Source of the DNA: Elusimicrobiota bacterium
GTDB taxonomy: Bacteria; Elusimicrobiota; Elusimicrobia; UBA1565; JACRDR01
DNA: 64,000 nucleotides
Assembly: GCA_016194745.1 (NCBI GenBank)
Contig: JACQBA010000005.1
Span: 62,001 to 126,000, forward strand
Reading direction: 5' to 3'
Below are positions 34,834 through 43,317 of this stretch, in pieces. The position numbers and the translations under genes are program-made. The notes under the pieces are model-generated. The model was not told the origin of the DNA. It saw nothing but the letters and a program-made list of their open reading frames with translations, and ran no database searches. Position 1 is the stretch's first letter, and each line of letters opens with the position of its first letter.

Positions 34834-35856
34834 ATGATCAGAATTCAGATTTCGGCGGCGCTTCTGGCGTTCGCCGTTCTTCCCGCCGGCGCGGCGCTGC
34901 CCGCCTCCCTGGGCGAAGCCTTGGTGCCGGAGATCGGCGGTCTGAGGCAGGTCCATCAATCGCACTCAGGCTCCACCCTCACGGGCCTCTTGCTCGTGGA
35001 CGGGCATGTCGGCGGCACGGTGGCGCCGGGCCGGCCGTCGGACTGGACGTTCACGTTCGCGGACTCAAGGACGGGCCGCGCCGTCACGGACTTCGAACCG
35101 GAGCACGAGAAGTACCTTCACCTCGTGGTCGTGAGCGATGACCTGCGGACATTCGCGCACGTGCATCCGGCATACGACCGGAAGACGGGACGATTCACGG
35201 TGCGCGTCAATCAAGCGACCGCGGACCCGGACAACCAAGACCTCGCGCGCGCCGTGCCGAAGCCCGGCCGGTACTTCTTGTTCGCCGAGCTCAAGCCCCG
35301 CGGGCAGTCCGTGCAGAGGGTTCTGCTGACCGCGGCGGCGCTCGGCCAGCCGGACCGCGTCGCGACGTTGCCCGACCGCCGGGACGCTACCGGCAAGATC
35401 GTGAAGTACTTCACGCAGACCGGAGAGCCCGGGGCCGCCGGCGACGCCTACCGCGTGTCCTACGCGGTCGACAAGGAGTCGATGCCGGGCATGGTCCACT
35501 TGACCTTCCGCATCGAGGCCGCGATGCGCCACGGCGATCACGCGATGTACCATGAGGTGACCGACCTCGTGCCTTGGCTCGGCATGATGGGGCACGCGAT
35601 CGTGCTGGGCCGAACGGGCGATCGGATCGAGGAGAAGATCTTCCTTCACCTGCACGCCGGCCATCACGACCACCCGCACGACGATCACGGGCACGGCGGC
35701 CACGGGCATCCTCCGCACGGATCGGCGGGCCCCGACGTCGCGTTCATGCTGATGGGCGACGACATCCCGGCGAGCGGCGTCTACAAGATCTGGGCGCAGG
35801 TCAAGCGCGGCGGCCGCGTTCTCACGTTCCCGTTCGTCTTCGAGTTCGCCCGCTGA
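34834..35856 (+). CDS. Secreted His-rich, probably metal-binding protein
   Basis: The 340-residue exported protein has a signal peptide (residues 1 to about 21). The mature part holds two similar beta-domains: LHLVVVSDDLRTFAHVHP (about 90-107), and a later copy around LGMMGHAIVLGRTGD...FLHLHAG followed by a His/Asp/Gly cluster (about 272-297). The HLVVVS.D...F.H.HP pattern is common in proteins encoded near copper or heavy-metal systems. Metal binding is inferred. The DoxX-like membrane gene follows after 2 nt. Confidence 0.7.
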   Translation: MIRIQISAALLAFAVLPAGAALPASLGEALVPEIGGLRQVHQSHSGSTLTGLLLVDGHVGGTVAPGRPSDWTFTFADSRTGRAVTDFEPEHEKYLHLVVVSDDLRTFAHVHPAYDRKTGRFTVRVNQATADPDNQDLARAVPKPGRYFLFAELKPRGQSVQRVLLTAAALGQPDRVATLPDRRDATGKIVKYFTQTGEPGAAGDAYRVSYAVDKESMPGMVHLTFRIEAAMRHGDHAMYHEVTDLVPWLGMMGHAIVLGRTGDRIEEKIFLHLHAGHHDHPHDDHGHGGHGHPPHGSAGPDVAFMLMGDDIPASGVYKIWAQVKRGGRVLTFPFVFEFAR

Positions 35857-35858
35857 CG

Positions 35859-36239
35859 ATGGAGACGCGCGCCGGCTTGCTGCTGCTGCGGATCGGACTG
35901 GGGCTCTATCTGCTGTTGTGGAGTCTGAGCCACCTGGCGCATCCGGACGCGACGCAGGGGCTCTTGGAGCGGGCCGCGCACGTTCACGCCTCGCCCGCGG
36001 CGGCGTACGCGATCGGCGTCGCGCTCGTGGCGCTCAGCCTCGCGTTCCTCGCGGGCGTGTGGAAGCTCGGGACATACTCCGCGGCCGCGGTCGTCCAGGG
36101 CGCGGCGAGCCTCTCGGCGTTCCGCGGGCTTCTCCATCCCTTCGATAAGCCGCCGCAGGCGTTCGCGGCGATCCCGTTGCTCGCGGCGTTCGTCGCGCTG
36201 CTCCTGCTGCGCGATAAGGATTCGCTGGGGACGCTCTAG
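35859..36239 (+). CDS. DoxX-like membrane protein
   Basis: The 126-residue protein has four hydrophobic helices (about 6-24, 45-65, 72-88, 100-118). The first, LLLLRIGLGLYLLLWSLSHL, resembles the N-terminus of DoxX/DoxD-type proteins. It starts 2 nt after the His-rich protein gene, so the two probably work at the membrane together. Function is unknown. It ends directly next to the stop of the convergent cyclase gene. Confidence 0.6.
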   Translation: METRAGLLLLRIGLGLYLLLWSLSHLAHPDATQGLLERAAHVHASPAAAYAIGVALVALSLAFLAGVWKLGTYSAAAVVQGAASLSAFRGLLHPFDKPPQAFAAIPLLAAFVALLLLRDKDSLGTL

Positions 36240-38552
36240 CTATTTCGAAGTGGCGATGTAGACGCCGTCCCAATCCTTGGGCGGCGGATGCGCCTCGAAG
36301 TACTCGATGCGCTCCTCGAGGATCTTGTAATACTTCTTGATGGCGGCGAACTGGTCGTGCTCGGGACCGGGGCGCTCGAGGATCTCTCGACACGTCGCGA
36401 TCCAGGCGCGCGCGTCGTTCCATTTCTGGGAGCGGTAGTCCTTGAGCGCGTCGGCGTGGGCCGCGGCCAGTTCCTTGAACGCGGGCTTGGCCGCGAGGTC
36501 CGGCTCCCCGACCAACGTGAAGATCTGCACGGGCTTGGTCTTGCCCTTGACCTGCAGCAGGTCCAGCTCGAGCGCCGCGAATTCCGGCGCGAGGTCCCGC
36601 GTGTGCTCCCCGATGACGATGCGCACGCCGTAGGCTTTCGACTGGCCTTCGAGCCGGGACGCCAAGTTCACGTCGTCCCCCAGCACCGAGTAGTTGAAGC
36701 GCATGTCGGATCCGAGATTGCCGACGCAGCAGGGACCCGAGTTCAAGCCGATCCCGATGTCGAGGGGCGCCACCTTGCGTCCCGCCTTGACGTCCTCCTT
36801 CTCGAAGGACGGCCGGATCTCCTCCAGGCGCTTCGACATGGCGAGCGCGGAGCGGCAGGCGTTTTGGGCGTGCTGCTGGTCGTCGAGCGGAGCGTTCCAG
36901 AACGCCATGATGCAGTCTCCGATGTACTTGTCGATCGTGCCGCGGCGCTCCATGATGACTTGCGTGAGCGGCGTCAGGATGCCGTTGATGCGGGTGGTCA
37001 GGCCCTGAGAGTCGAACTGCTCGGACATCGTCGTGAACCCGCGGATGTCGCTGAAGAGGATGGTCATCGTCCGCGTGACTCCGCCGAGCTGCAGCTTTTC
37101 CGGGTCCTTCGCCAATTCCTCGACCATGCTGGGGTTCAAGTAGACGCTGAAGGCGCCGCGGATCTGCTTTTTCTCCGCCTCGGTGCTGAGGTATCCGATC
37201 AGAGTCGAGGAGAGGTAGACGCCGAGCAATCCGATCGACGGAAAGAACGGGTCGAACAGGATGTGCGTGTTGGTGAACTGGTGCCACGAGTACCACCAGG
37301 CTCCGCCTATCGCCCCGACGCCGAAGGCGGCGCTCCAGAAGGCGCCCATCCATGGGAGAAGGATCAGCAGCGCCAGCCCGCCGCCGACCATATACAGGAG
37401 CTCGGCGCCGTGCGTCCAGTCCTCGCGCCTAAGAAAGTTCTGAAGGACGATCTGCTCGGCGACCTGGGCGTGGACCGATACGCCGGCCGCCGCGGCGTTC
37501 AAGGGGGTCGAGCGGAGGTCCTTGAGGCCCGCGGCGCTGGTCCCGAAGAAGACGATGGTGCCGTCGAGGAGCTTCCGGTCGAAGTTCTTCTCATAGATCT
37601 TCCACACGGGGATGACTCGCTTGTAATCATCCTCGGGCCGCGTATAGTAGATCCAGATCTTTCCCCGCTGATCCGTAGGGATCATGAAGTTCCCGATGCC
37701 GACCTTTTCGATGCCGGTATTCTGCCCGAAGGTCTTGACGCCGCTTCCGGTGGAGGTCTTGATCTTGAAGGCGGTAGTCCCCGTGCCGACGCGGATCGCT
37801 TCCGCCGCCAGCGACGGCACGGTCCTGCCCTTGATCGTGTAGAACAGCGGGACGCGGCGTATGATGCTGTCGAGCTCGGGAACGAAGCTGACCGTCCCGA
37901 GGCCGGCCGCGGCTTTCTCGAACTCCGGTCTGTTGAGGACGGCTCCTTTCCAAGAGTGGAGCCAGCGCAGAAGGTCCGCCGGATCTCCGGAGATGCCGTA
38001 CTGAGCCTTCTGCGTGGGAATCTCTCCGTTGTCCTCGGGGATCAGCACGAAACCGCCGACGACGTTGCCCGCTTGCTTCACCGCGTCGGCGAAGATACGG
38101 TCGTGGTCCGGCAGGCTCTTCGCTCGTACCAGAAGCGCTTGGGTCTCGGCCGTCTTCGGCCACAGCGGGAGGATATTCGCCGGCGAGGTGCGGTCGGGCT
38201 CGGGGAAGACCGCGTCGAAGGCGACCGCAGCCGCCCCGAACTTCTTGAGTCGAGCGACGAGGTCGGCGAGCTGGGTCCGCGGCCACGGCCATTGGCCGAG
38301 TCTCTTCAGCGATTCATCGTCGAGATCGAGAACCCGGATGCCGGCGTCCTCGTACGGCCGAGGCCGATTGCGCTCGAACTGGTCGAACGTCATGAAGGTC
38401 ATCTGATCGAGGATCGGATGTTTCGCGATCTTGAGGAAGATGAGCGAGATGAGTATCCCGAGGGGAGCGGCGAAGCGGAGGACGGTAAAAAGGAAATGCC
38501 GGCGCCGGAGGAACTCGGAGGCCAGCGCTTGGCTGACGGTCCGCTTGGCCAC
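36240..38552 (-). CDS. CHASE2-domain class III adenylate/guanylate cyclase
   Basis: The 770-residue receptor cyclase has an N-terminal transmembrane helix (about 25-42), a periplasmic CHASE2 sensor (about 55-375; DLDDESLKRLGQWPWPR, FDAVFPEPDR), about three transmembrane helices (about 385-455) and a cyclase domain. Catalytic motifs are LFSDIRGFTTMS (about 500) and GDCIMAFWNAP (about 545), with the two metal Asp residues, and GSDMRFNYSVLGDDVNLASRLE. It should turn an extracytoplasmic signal into cAMP or cGMP. It faces puuD on the same strand with a short gap. FecR-type proteins encoded within 12 kb are possible upstream partners. Confidence 0.93.
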   Translation of the reverse strand: MAKRTVSQALASEFLRRRHFLFTVLRFAAPLGILISLIFLKIAKHPILDQMTFMTFDQFERNRPRPYEDAGIRVLDLDDESLKRLGQWPWPRTQLADLVARLKKFGAAAVAFDAVFPEPDRTSPANILPLWPKTAETQALLVRAKSLPDHDRIFADAVKQAGNVVGGFVLIPEDNGEIPTQKAQYGISGDPADLLRWLHSWKGAVLNRPEFEKAAAGLGTVSFVPELDSIIRRVPLFYTIKGRTVPSLAAEAIRVGTGTTAFKIKTSTGSGVKTFGQNTGIEKVGIGNFMIPTDQRGKIWIYYTRPEDDYKRVIPVWKIYEKNFDRKLLDGTIVFFGTSAAGLKDLRSTPLNAAAAGVSVHAQVAEQIVLQNFLRREDWTHGAELLYMVGGGLALLILLPWMGAFWSAAFGVGAIGGAWWYSWHQFTNTHILFDPFFPSIGLLGVYLSSTLIGYLSTEAEKKQIRGAFSVYLNPSMVEELAKDPEKLQLGGVTRTMTILFSDIRGFTTMSEQFDSQGLTTRINGILTPLTQVIMERRGTIDKYIGDCIMAFWNAPLDDQQHAQNACRSALAMSKRLEEIRPSFEKEDVKAGRKVAPLDIGIGLNSGPCCVGNLGSDMRFNYSVLGDDVNLASRLEGQSKAYGVRIVIGEHTRDLAPEFAALELDLLQVKGKTKPVQIFTLVGEPDLAAKPAFKELAAAHADALKDYRSQKWNDARAWIATCREILERPGPEHDQFAAIKKYYKILEERIEYFEAHPPPKDWDGVYIATSK

Positions 38553-38555
38553 CGC

Positions 38556-39371
38556 CTACTCCAAATCCCGCATGACCTTCGCGGCGACCCAGCCGAAAAG
38601 CACGAGCGCGCCCAGGATCTGCCACGGATACTGCGAGCCGTACGTCGCCGTGGGAAAGTGGTTGCTGATCATGAGGAAGATGACCGGCATCGACATGAAG
38701 GTGTTGTGCCGCGAGCAGCGCTTGCCCCGCGCGCCGAGCGCGTAGTCGGGCTCGCGGCCCGCCTTTCGCGCCTCGATCATCTTGCGCTGGCCCGGCAGGA
38801 TCGTCATCCAGACATTGGCGACCATCGTCGTCCCCATCATCGCGCCGATGTGGAGGTACGCGGCCCGCGCGCTCATCACGGCCAGGAGGAGCTTGGCCGT
38901 GCCGACGATGAAGCCGAAGGAGACCGCCGCGCCGACCGCCTCGTTCCTGCCGAGCGGCGAGCGCCAGATCGCGGTGTAGGCGGCGAACCCCGCGATCAGC
39001 GTCCCGACGCCGTACGCGATCGACAGGCCGAGGCTCGTCGTCGAGTCGGTGTCGACCATGAGTCCGCCCGTGTAGTAGACGATGACGAGGAGGAGCACGC
39101 CGCTGATCCAGGTCAGCATCGACTCCCATTTGAACCACAGGAGGTCGTCCGGGATCGGCTTGGGCACCTTTTGCGCCTCGATTTTGTAGAAGCCTCCGCC
39201 GTGCACCATCCACACGAGCCCGCTCGTCTCCGCGGACTCGCCGGCGACCGCGCCGGTCATGTGCCGGTCGAGCCGGTTGAAAAAATAGGTGCCTCCGATC
39301 CAGCTGATGCCCGCGACGATATGGAACCACCGGACGAACAGGTTCAGCCACTCGCTCAAGTCGAAGTTCAT
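38556..39371 (-). CDS. puuD: PuuD-type urate oxidase, membrane domain only
   Basis: This 271-residue inner-membrane protein matches the N-terminal domain of bacterial urate hydroxylase PuuD: EWLNLFVRWFHIVAGISWIGGTYFFNRLD, WFKWESMLTWISG, HIGAMMGTTMVANVWMTILPGQRKM and NTFMSMPVIFLMISNHFP. About eight transmembrane helices are expected. The C-terminal cytochrome c (CXXCH) of the characterised protein is missing, and no separate cytochrome gene is adjacent. It supplies 5-hydroxyisourate to the enzymes at 23.5-24.3 kb. TACAAT (39386-39381) ends 9 nt before the ATG. The cyclase gene follows after 3 nt and may be read from the same promoter. Confidence 0.82.
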   Translation of the reverse strand: MNFDLSEWLNLFVRWFHIVAGISWIGGTYFFNRLDRHMTGAVAGESAETSGLVWMVHGGGFYKIEAQKVPKPIPDDLLWFKWESMLTWISGVLLLVIVYYTGGLMVDTDSTTSLGLSIAYGVGTLIAGFAAYTAIWRSPLGRNEAVGAAVSFGFIVGTAKLLLAVMSARAAYLHIGAMMGTTMVANVWMTILPGQRKMIEARKAGREPDYALGARGKRCSRHNTFMSMPVIFLMISNHFPTATYGSQYPWQILGALVLFGWVAAKVMRDLE

Positions 39372-39678
39372 GATCGGGTGATTGTATCCCCGTGACGATC
39401 GTTTGTCCAGCCTGCGGCCGCGGTATTGAGGACGGCCTTTTCTTCCTTCGATTCCCGGGATGGACCGGTGGCGATGACTCGGAGTCCAGGGTGCAGTATT
39501 CCTTGGGAGCGTCCGCCGCGTCGACGTCCGAAAGGACATGTCCGGCTGGTCGGATGTGGAGTTCTCGGTGGAGTCGTCGTGGAAGTCGTTCACCGGACGC
39601 CAGGCCGTCGTTCTGGCGGCCCTAAATGAAGAGAGGCGCCCGGGGGCGCCCCTCTGTCTTGCGAAGGAACGGATCGCG
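39372..39678. other. Intergenic region of about 300 bp
   Basis: This gap between puuD and the peroxiredoxin gene holds the puuD promoter, a short plus-strand frame (39392-39625, GTG start) whose first residues look like a zinc ribbon half (IVCPACGRGIEDG), and the hairpin at 39632-39655. The short frame soon turns into Ser/Arg-rich sequence typical of non-coding translation, so I do not call it a gene; it may be a decayed remnant. Confidence 0.35.
39632..39655 (-). terminator. Terminator of the peroxiredoxin gene
   Basis: A GC-rich hairpin with a small bulge (AGAGG...GCC/GGC...CCTCT) lies 24 nt beyond the peroxiredoxin stop; on the minus strand it is followed by TCATTT. Confidence 0.6.
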
Positions 39679-40263
39679 TCAGGCCGCGGTCGAGAAATAC
39701 TCCTTAGACTTGATCGGATCGGCCTTCATCGTCTTCTTTCCTTCCGTCCAGTTCGCCGGGCAGACTTCCCCGGTCTTCTCGATGTGCTGGAAGGCCTTCA
39801 CGATGCGCAGGATCTCGTCGACGTTGCGGCCAACGCCGAGGTCGTGCACGACCGAGTAGACCACCTTGCCCTTCGGATTGATCAGGAAGAGGCCGCGCAG
39901 CGCCACGCCGCCCTCGGTGAGGATGCCGTAGTCGGTCGCGATCTTCTTCGAGATGTCCGCGAGGAGCGGGTAGTTGATGTCGCCGAGGCCGCCTTCCTTG
40001 CGCGGCGTGTTGATCCACGCGAGGTGCGTGAACTGGCTGTCGATCGAGCAGCCGAGGACCTCGGTCTGAACGCCCTGGAAGTCCTTGATGCGATCGCTGA
40101 ACGCCGTGATCTCGGTCGGGCAGACAAACGTGAAGTCGAGCGGGTAGAAGAAGAGCACGAGCCACTTGCCCTCGTAGTCCTTCAGCTTGATCTCTTTGAA
40201 GAGCTTGCCGGACACCGCCATCGTCTTGAAATCCGGGGCCGGTTGCTGAACCAATGTTGCCAT
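39679..40263 (-). CDS. 2-Cys peroxiredoxin (AhpC/TSA family)
   Basis: The 194-residue thiol peroxidase reduces hydrogen peroxide and organic peroxides. The peroxidatic Cys48 is in [13 protein letters not shown] and the resolving cysteine (about 166) is in GEVCPANW, the typical 2-Cys Prx1/AhpC layout, with the PxxxTxxC active-site pattern. No ahpF is nearby. AGGAGG lies 8 nt before the ATG, and an extended -10 (TG-T-TATAAT, around 40299-40307) supports strong leadered expression. It could remove the peroxide made by purine and alcohol oxidation encoded in this region; that link is inference. Confidence 0.95.
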   Translation of the reverse strand: MATLVQQPAPDFKTMAVSGKLFKEIKLKDYEGKWLVLFFYPLDFTFVCPTEITAFSDRIKDFQGVQTEVLGCSIDSQFTHLAWINTPRKEGGLGDINYPLLADISKKIATDYGILTEGGVALRGLFLINPKGKVVYSVVHDLGVGRNVDEILRIVKAFQHIEKTGEVCPANWTEGKKTMKADPIKSKEYFSTAA

Positions 40264-40340
40264 GAATAGCCTCCTATTCGCTTCTGAATTCGGCAGTTAT
40301 TATAACAAAATGGGAAAGCCGCTTCTCGACGGGGACTGGT

Positions 40341-40370
40341 TTGACAAATTAGCCGCCATTGTGCCATGAT
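40341..40370 (+). promoter_or_regulatory. Promoter of the Slam-like/FecR gene pair
   Basis: A consensus TTGACA (40341-40346) is separated by 18 nt from CATGAT (40365-40370). The leader is about 40 nt and ends with AAGGAG 8 nt before ATG 40419. Confidence 0.6.
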
Positions 40371-40418
40371 TCTGCGATTCAAAAACAACGCGTTTTTCGG
40401 CGTCCAAGGAGCGCACCA

Positions 40419-41843
40419 ATGACCAGGATCATACAAGCGGCTCGGCTTGCCATTTGCGCGGCCTTCGCTCTCGCCGTCGTATCGGGGCGGGCTCACGCCC
40501 AGGCGACGCAGCAGGCGGAGGAACAGAGCGTTCAAAAGGCGCAGGAACAACGCCGCGAGACGGGGGCGCAGAAGCAGGCCCGCCAGGCCGAGAGCCAGGC
40601 GCGGCTGAAGAGCGCGGCGGAGGGGGAAGACGTCACCTACGACCAGATCTTGGCCGATCCCGACAACATCGACCTCAATTTCAAATGGGCGCGCCAGCAG
40701 GTGCGCGACGGCGAGATCAAGGGCGCCTCGTCTACCTTGGAGCGCATCCTTCTCATCAAGCCCAGCTTGGCGCGCGCGCGGTTGCTCTACGCGGTAGTCC
40801 TTTACCGCTTGGACAACCTGGACGAGGCGAGCCGGCAGCTAGATACGCTTGAGTCCGTGGCGATCGCCGACGAAATCCGCAAGGAAGCGAAGCAATACCG
40901 GACGCTCATCGCCGGGCGCAAGCGCTCGACTCACGTCAACGCCCTGTTGGGATTCGGCTGGGGCTACGACACGAACCGCAACGCCGCTCCCTCCACGGGA
41001 AAGGCGCTGTTCGCGGGATCCCCGATCCAGCTGACGGCGAACTCTCTGCGCCGCGACGACACGAGCATCACCTTGCTCGGCAGCCTCGGCCTCACGCACG
41101 ATCTGGGGACCCAGGCGGGGCATTCTCTCTTCGGCAATTTCACCTATTATCAAGGCGAACAGACGCTGATGAAGACGCTCAACATCAAGGCCTACTCGTT
41201 CCGCGCCGGCGGCGTGATCAAGCACTGGTACGCCAACCTCACGCCGACGCTGATCTTCGACCACGTCCAGCTCGCGCAGACGACGTTCCTGCGCACCCGC
41301 GGCGGCGAGCTTCGCGCCGACCACAAGCTGTCCCGCCGGTCGGACGTGTACGTTCAGGCGGGCTACCAGTATCAGCAATACAGCCGCACCGCGCTTGTTC
41401 CGACGGCGGAGGAACGCAACGGCAACCAATGGGATTTCGGCGCCGGCTACGGGTACTGGCTGACGCCGAACCAGCGGCTCGTGCCGTCGTACAACTACCA
41501 GATCAAGAACGCGGTCCGTCTCTACAACGCCTACACGCGCAATGCGCTGGGTCTGGAGCACACGTGGCTGCTGGGAAAGGGAACCTTCCTTCTTTCGAGC
41601 GTTACCGCGAACTTCGACCGGTACGTCAAGGAGGATGCCATCCTCGCGCCGTGGGACCGTCAGGACGACACCTACCGCCTGCGCGCCACGTACGGCGCGC
41701 CGCTGTCGCTCGTGTGGAAGCCGCTCAAGGATTTTCTGGGCACCTTGACGTACGAGTACTACCATGCGCTGTCGAACCTTCCAAATTACAGCTACGACAA
41801 TACGAAGATCATGGGGATGCTGACGTATTCTTGGGGGTACTAA
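40419..41843 (+). CDS. TPR plus beta-barrel outer-membrane protein (Slam/DUF560-like)
   Basis: The 474-residue protein has a signal peptide (1 to about 28, ending AHAQ), a Gln/Glu/Ala-rich coiled segment (about 30-70), TPR-like helices (about 75-165; LNFKWARQQVRDGEIKGASSTLERILLIKPSLARARLLYAVVLYRL) and a C-terminal beta-barrel (about 175-474) rich in alternating aromatic strands and ending in ...TYSWGY, with the C-terminal aromatic expected by the BAM machinery. This TPR-barrel layout is that of Slam/DUF560 proteins of type XI secretion, which move lipoproteins or soluble cargo to the surface. The FecR protein starts 4 nt later and is the likely cargo or partner. Confidence 0.72.
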   Translation: MTRIIQAARLAICAAFALAVVSGRAHAQATQQAEEQSVQKAQEQRRETGAQKQARQAESQARLKSAAEGEDVTYDQILADPDNIDLNFKWARQQVRDGEIKGASSTLERILLIKPSLARARLLYAVVLYRLDNLDEASRQLDTLESVAIADEIRKEAKQYRTLIAGRKRSTHVNALLGFGWGYDTNRNAAPSTGKALFAGSPIQLTANSLRRDDTSITLLGSLGLTHDLGTQAGHSLFGNFTYYQGEQTLMKTLNIKAYSFRAGGVIKHWYANLTPTLIFDHVQLAQTTFLRTRGGELRADHKLSRRSDVYVQAGYQYQQYSRTALVPTAEERNGNQWDFGAGYGYWLTPNQRLVPSYNYQIKNAVRLYNAYTRNALGLEHTWLLGKGTFLLSSVTANFDRYVKEDAILAPWDRQDDTYRLRATYGAPLSLVWKPLKDFLGTLTYEYYHALSNLPNYSYDNTKIMGMLTYSWGY

Positions 41844-41847
41844 CAAC

Positions 41848-43314
41848 ATGAACCGAATCGCGATCCTCATGCGGGTGCTCATCGCTGCGCTGCTGCTGCT
41901 GCCGCAGTCGATCACCGCTGCCGGGTTCAAGGGCGCGGGTGCCGGAGAGAAGAAGGAGACGTCCCGGATCGGCGCCGCGGGAGGCGTGCAGGGCAAGGTG
42001 CTGCAGACCGCCGATATGCGCAAGATCGTCGGCAAGGACGTCTTGAGCGGCGCCGAGATGTGGCTTTACGACAAGATCCAGACCAACGCGAACAGTCGCC
42101 TTCAGATCCTGCTCAAGGACCAGACGGTGTTCACGCTCGGTCCGAGCGCGGAGATGACTCTCGATGAGTTCGTCTATGATCCGAAGACGAACTCCGGCGC
42201 CGTCCATGCGGAGATCACCAAGGGCGCCTTCCGCTTCGTGACCGGAAAGATCGCCGGCGAGGACCCGGCGAACATGAGCATCAAGGTCCCGTCGGGAACG
42301 ATCGGCATCCGCGGCACGGTGGGCGTGGGCAAGGTCGAGGGCAAGAAGACCACGATGACGGTAGGCGGGCCCGGCGAGAAGACGAACACCACCGAGCGGA
42401 TCGGCGGCATCACCTTGACCAACGAGTTCGGCTCGCAGACGCTCACGCGCCCCGGCTTCTTCTCCGAGATGGAAGAAGGCAAGGCGCCGACGCCCCCCAA
42501 GCTCATGCCGCCGTCCTTGGCGAACGAGCTATACGACCCGTTGACGTCCAAGCCGGGGCAGAAGTCCAAGGACGGGGGCGGCGATGGCGCAACGACGCCG
42601 CCGTCCGGCGGCGGTACTTCCGGCAACACGGCGTCGAACTCGGCCGCCGAGGGACAGAACGCGGGCGAGAATTCCGGCAACAACACGGCCGGCGGTTTGG
42701 CCAACGCGGGCGACGAGAAGGACGCGGCCGATCTGAGCGCCGAGATGGGACGCACGACGACCGAGGCGCAGCAGACGCAGGCCAACCACGGCGTCGGCGA
42801 CGGCATCGCCCAGTGGGACATCATCTTGGCCAACGTGCCGTCGGGTCAAGGCTACTACTTCAGCGGCGACGCCGGGGGAGTCTCCTGCACCGGCTGCTTC
42901 AGCACGCCGCAGGCCGCCCTGCAGCTGCAGATCGACTTCGGCGCGCGGACGGTGGGCGGCACGGGCATCCTCAATCCGACGAGCGGCTCGAACCAGTCGT
43001 TCATCCACCTGCACAACGTCACGTCGTCCGCGGATACGGTGCAGCAGAGCATCAACTCCATCTCGTTCGCCTCGCTGAGCGGGGCCGCGACGTTGGTGCT
43101 GAAAAACTCTCCGACGGCGTCCAACGACATGCAGCTGGGTTCGTTGACGGGCGGCTACACGGGAGCGGGCTTCAACGGGACCACGATCACGCTCTACAAC
43201 AGCGACGGCATCGCGGCGAACTCCGCGAAGACGAACCTTACGTATACCGCGACGAACACCGCCACCGTCACCGCGACGGCGTCCGGCACGTTCGACTCGC
43301 CCCTGTATAAGTAG
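41848..43314 (+). CDS. Exported FecR-domain protein with C-terminal barrel-like domain (1)
   Basis: The 488-residue protein has a signal peptide (1 to about 24), a FecR domain (about 40-210; GGVQGKVLQ, EMWLYDKIQTNANSRLQILLKDQTVFTLGP, FVYDPKTNSG, GTIGIRGTVG), a Gly/Asn/Ser-rich linker (about 230-310) and a C-terminal domain (about 325-488). The last domain contains GQGYYFSGD, a CTGC pair and LQIDFGARTVGGTG, a strand pattern like the beta-barrel handle of TbpB-type Slam cargo. The gene is 4 nt downstream of the Slam-like gene. No anti-sigma helix or cytoplasmic part is present, so it is not a classic FecR regulator. A paralogue lies at 47510. Confidence 0.75.
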   Translation: MNRIAILMRVLIAALLLLPQSITAAGFKGAGAGEKKETSRIGAAGGVQGKVLQTADMRKIVGKDVLSGAEMWLYDKIQTNANSRLQILLKDQTVFTLGPSAEMTLDEFVYDPKTNSGAVHAEITKGAFRFVTGKIAGEDPANMSIKVPSGTIGIRGTVGVGKVEGKKTTMTVGGPGEKTNTTERIGGITLTNEFGSQTLTRPGFFSEMEEGKAPTPPKLMPPSLANELYDPLTSKPGQKSKDGGGDGATTPPSGGGTSGNTASNSAAEGQNAGENSGNNTAGGLANAGDEKDAADLSAEMGRTTTEAQQTQANHGVGDGIAQWDIILANVPSGQGYYFSGDAGGVSCTGCFSTPQAALQLQIDFGARTVGGTGILNPTSGSNQSFIHLHNVTSSADTVQQSINSISFASLSGAATLVLKNSPTASNDMQLGSLTGGYTGAGFNGTTITLYNSDGIAANSAKTNLTYTATNTATVTATASGTFDSPLYK

Positions 43315-43317
43315 TCG

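Noticed and set aside
36288..39395. Plus-strand frame of over 1000 codons opposite the cyclase and puuD
   Set aside because: It spans two well-supported minus-strand genes, has no recognisable domain, and is explained by the high GC content.
41848..43314. Classic FecR anti-sigma regulator of an iron-uptake system
   Set aside because: The protein has a signal peptide and no cytoplasmic anti-sigma or membrane helix, and no sigma factor or TonB receptor gene is nearby.
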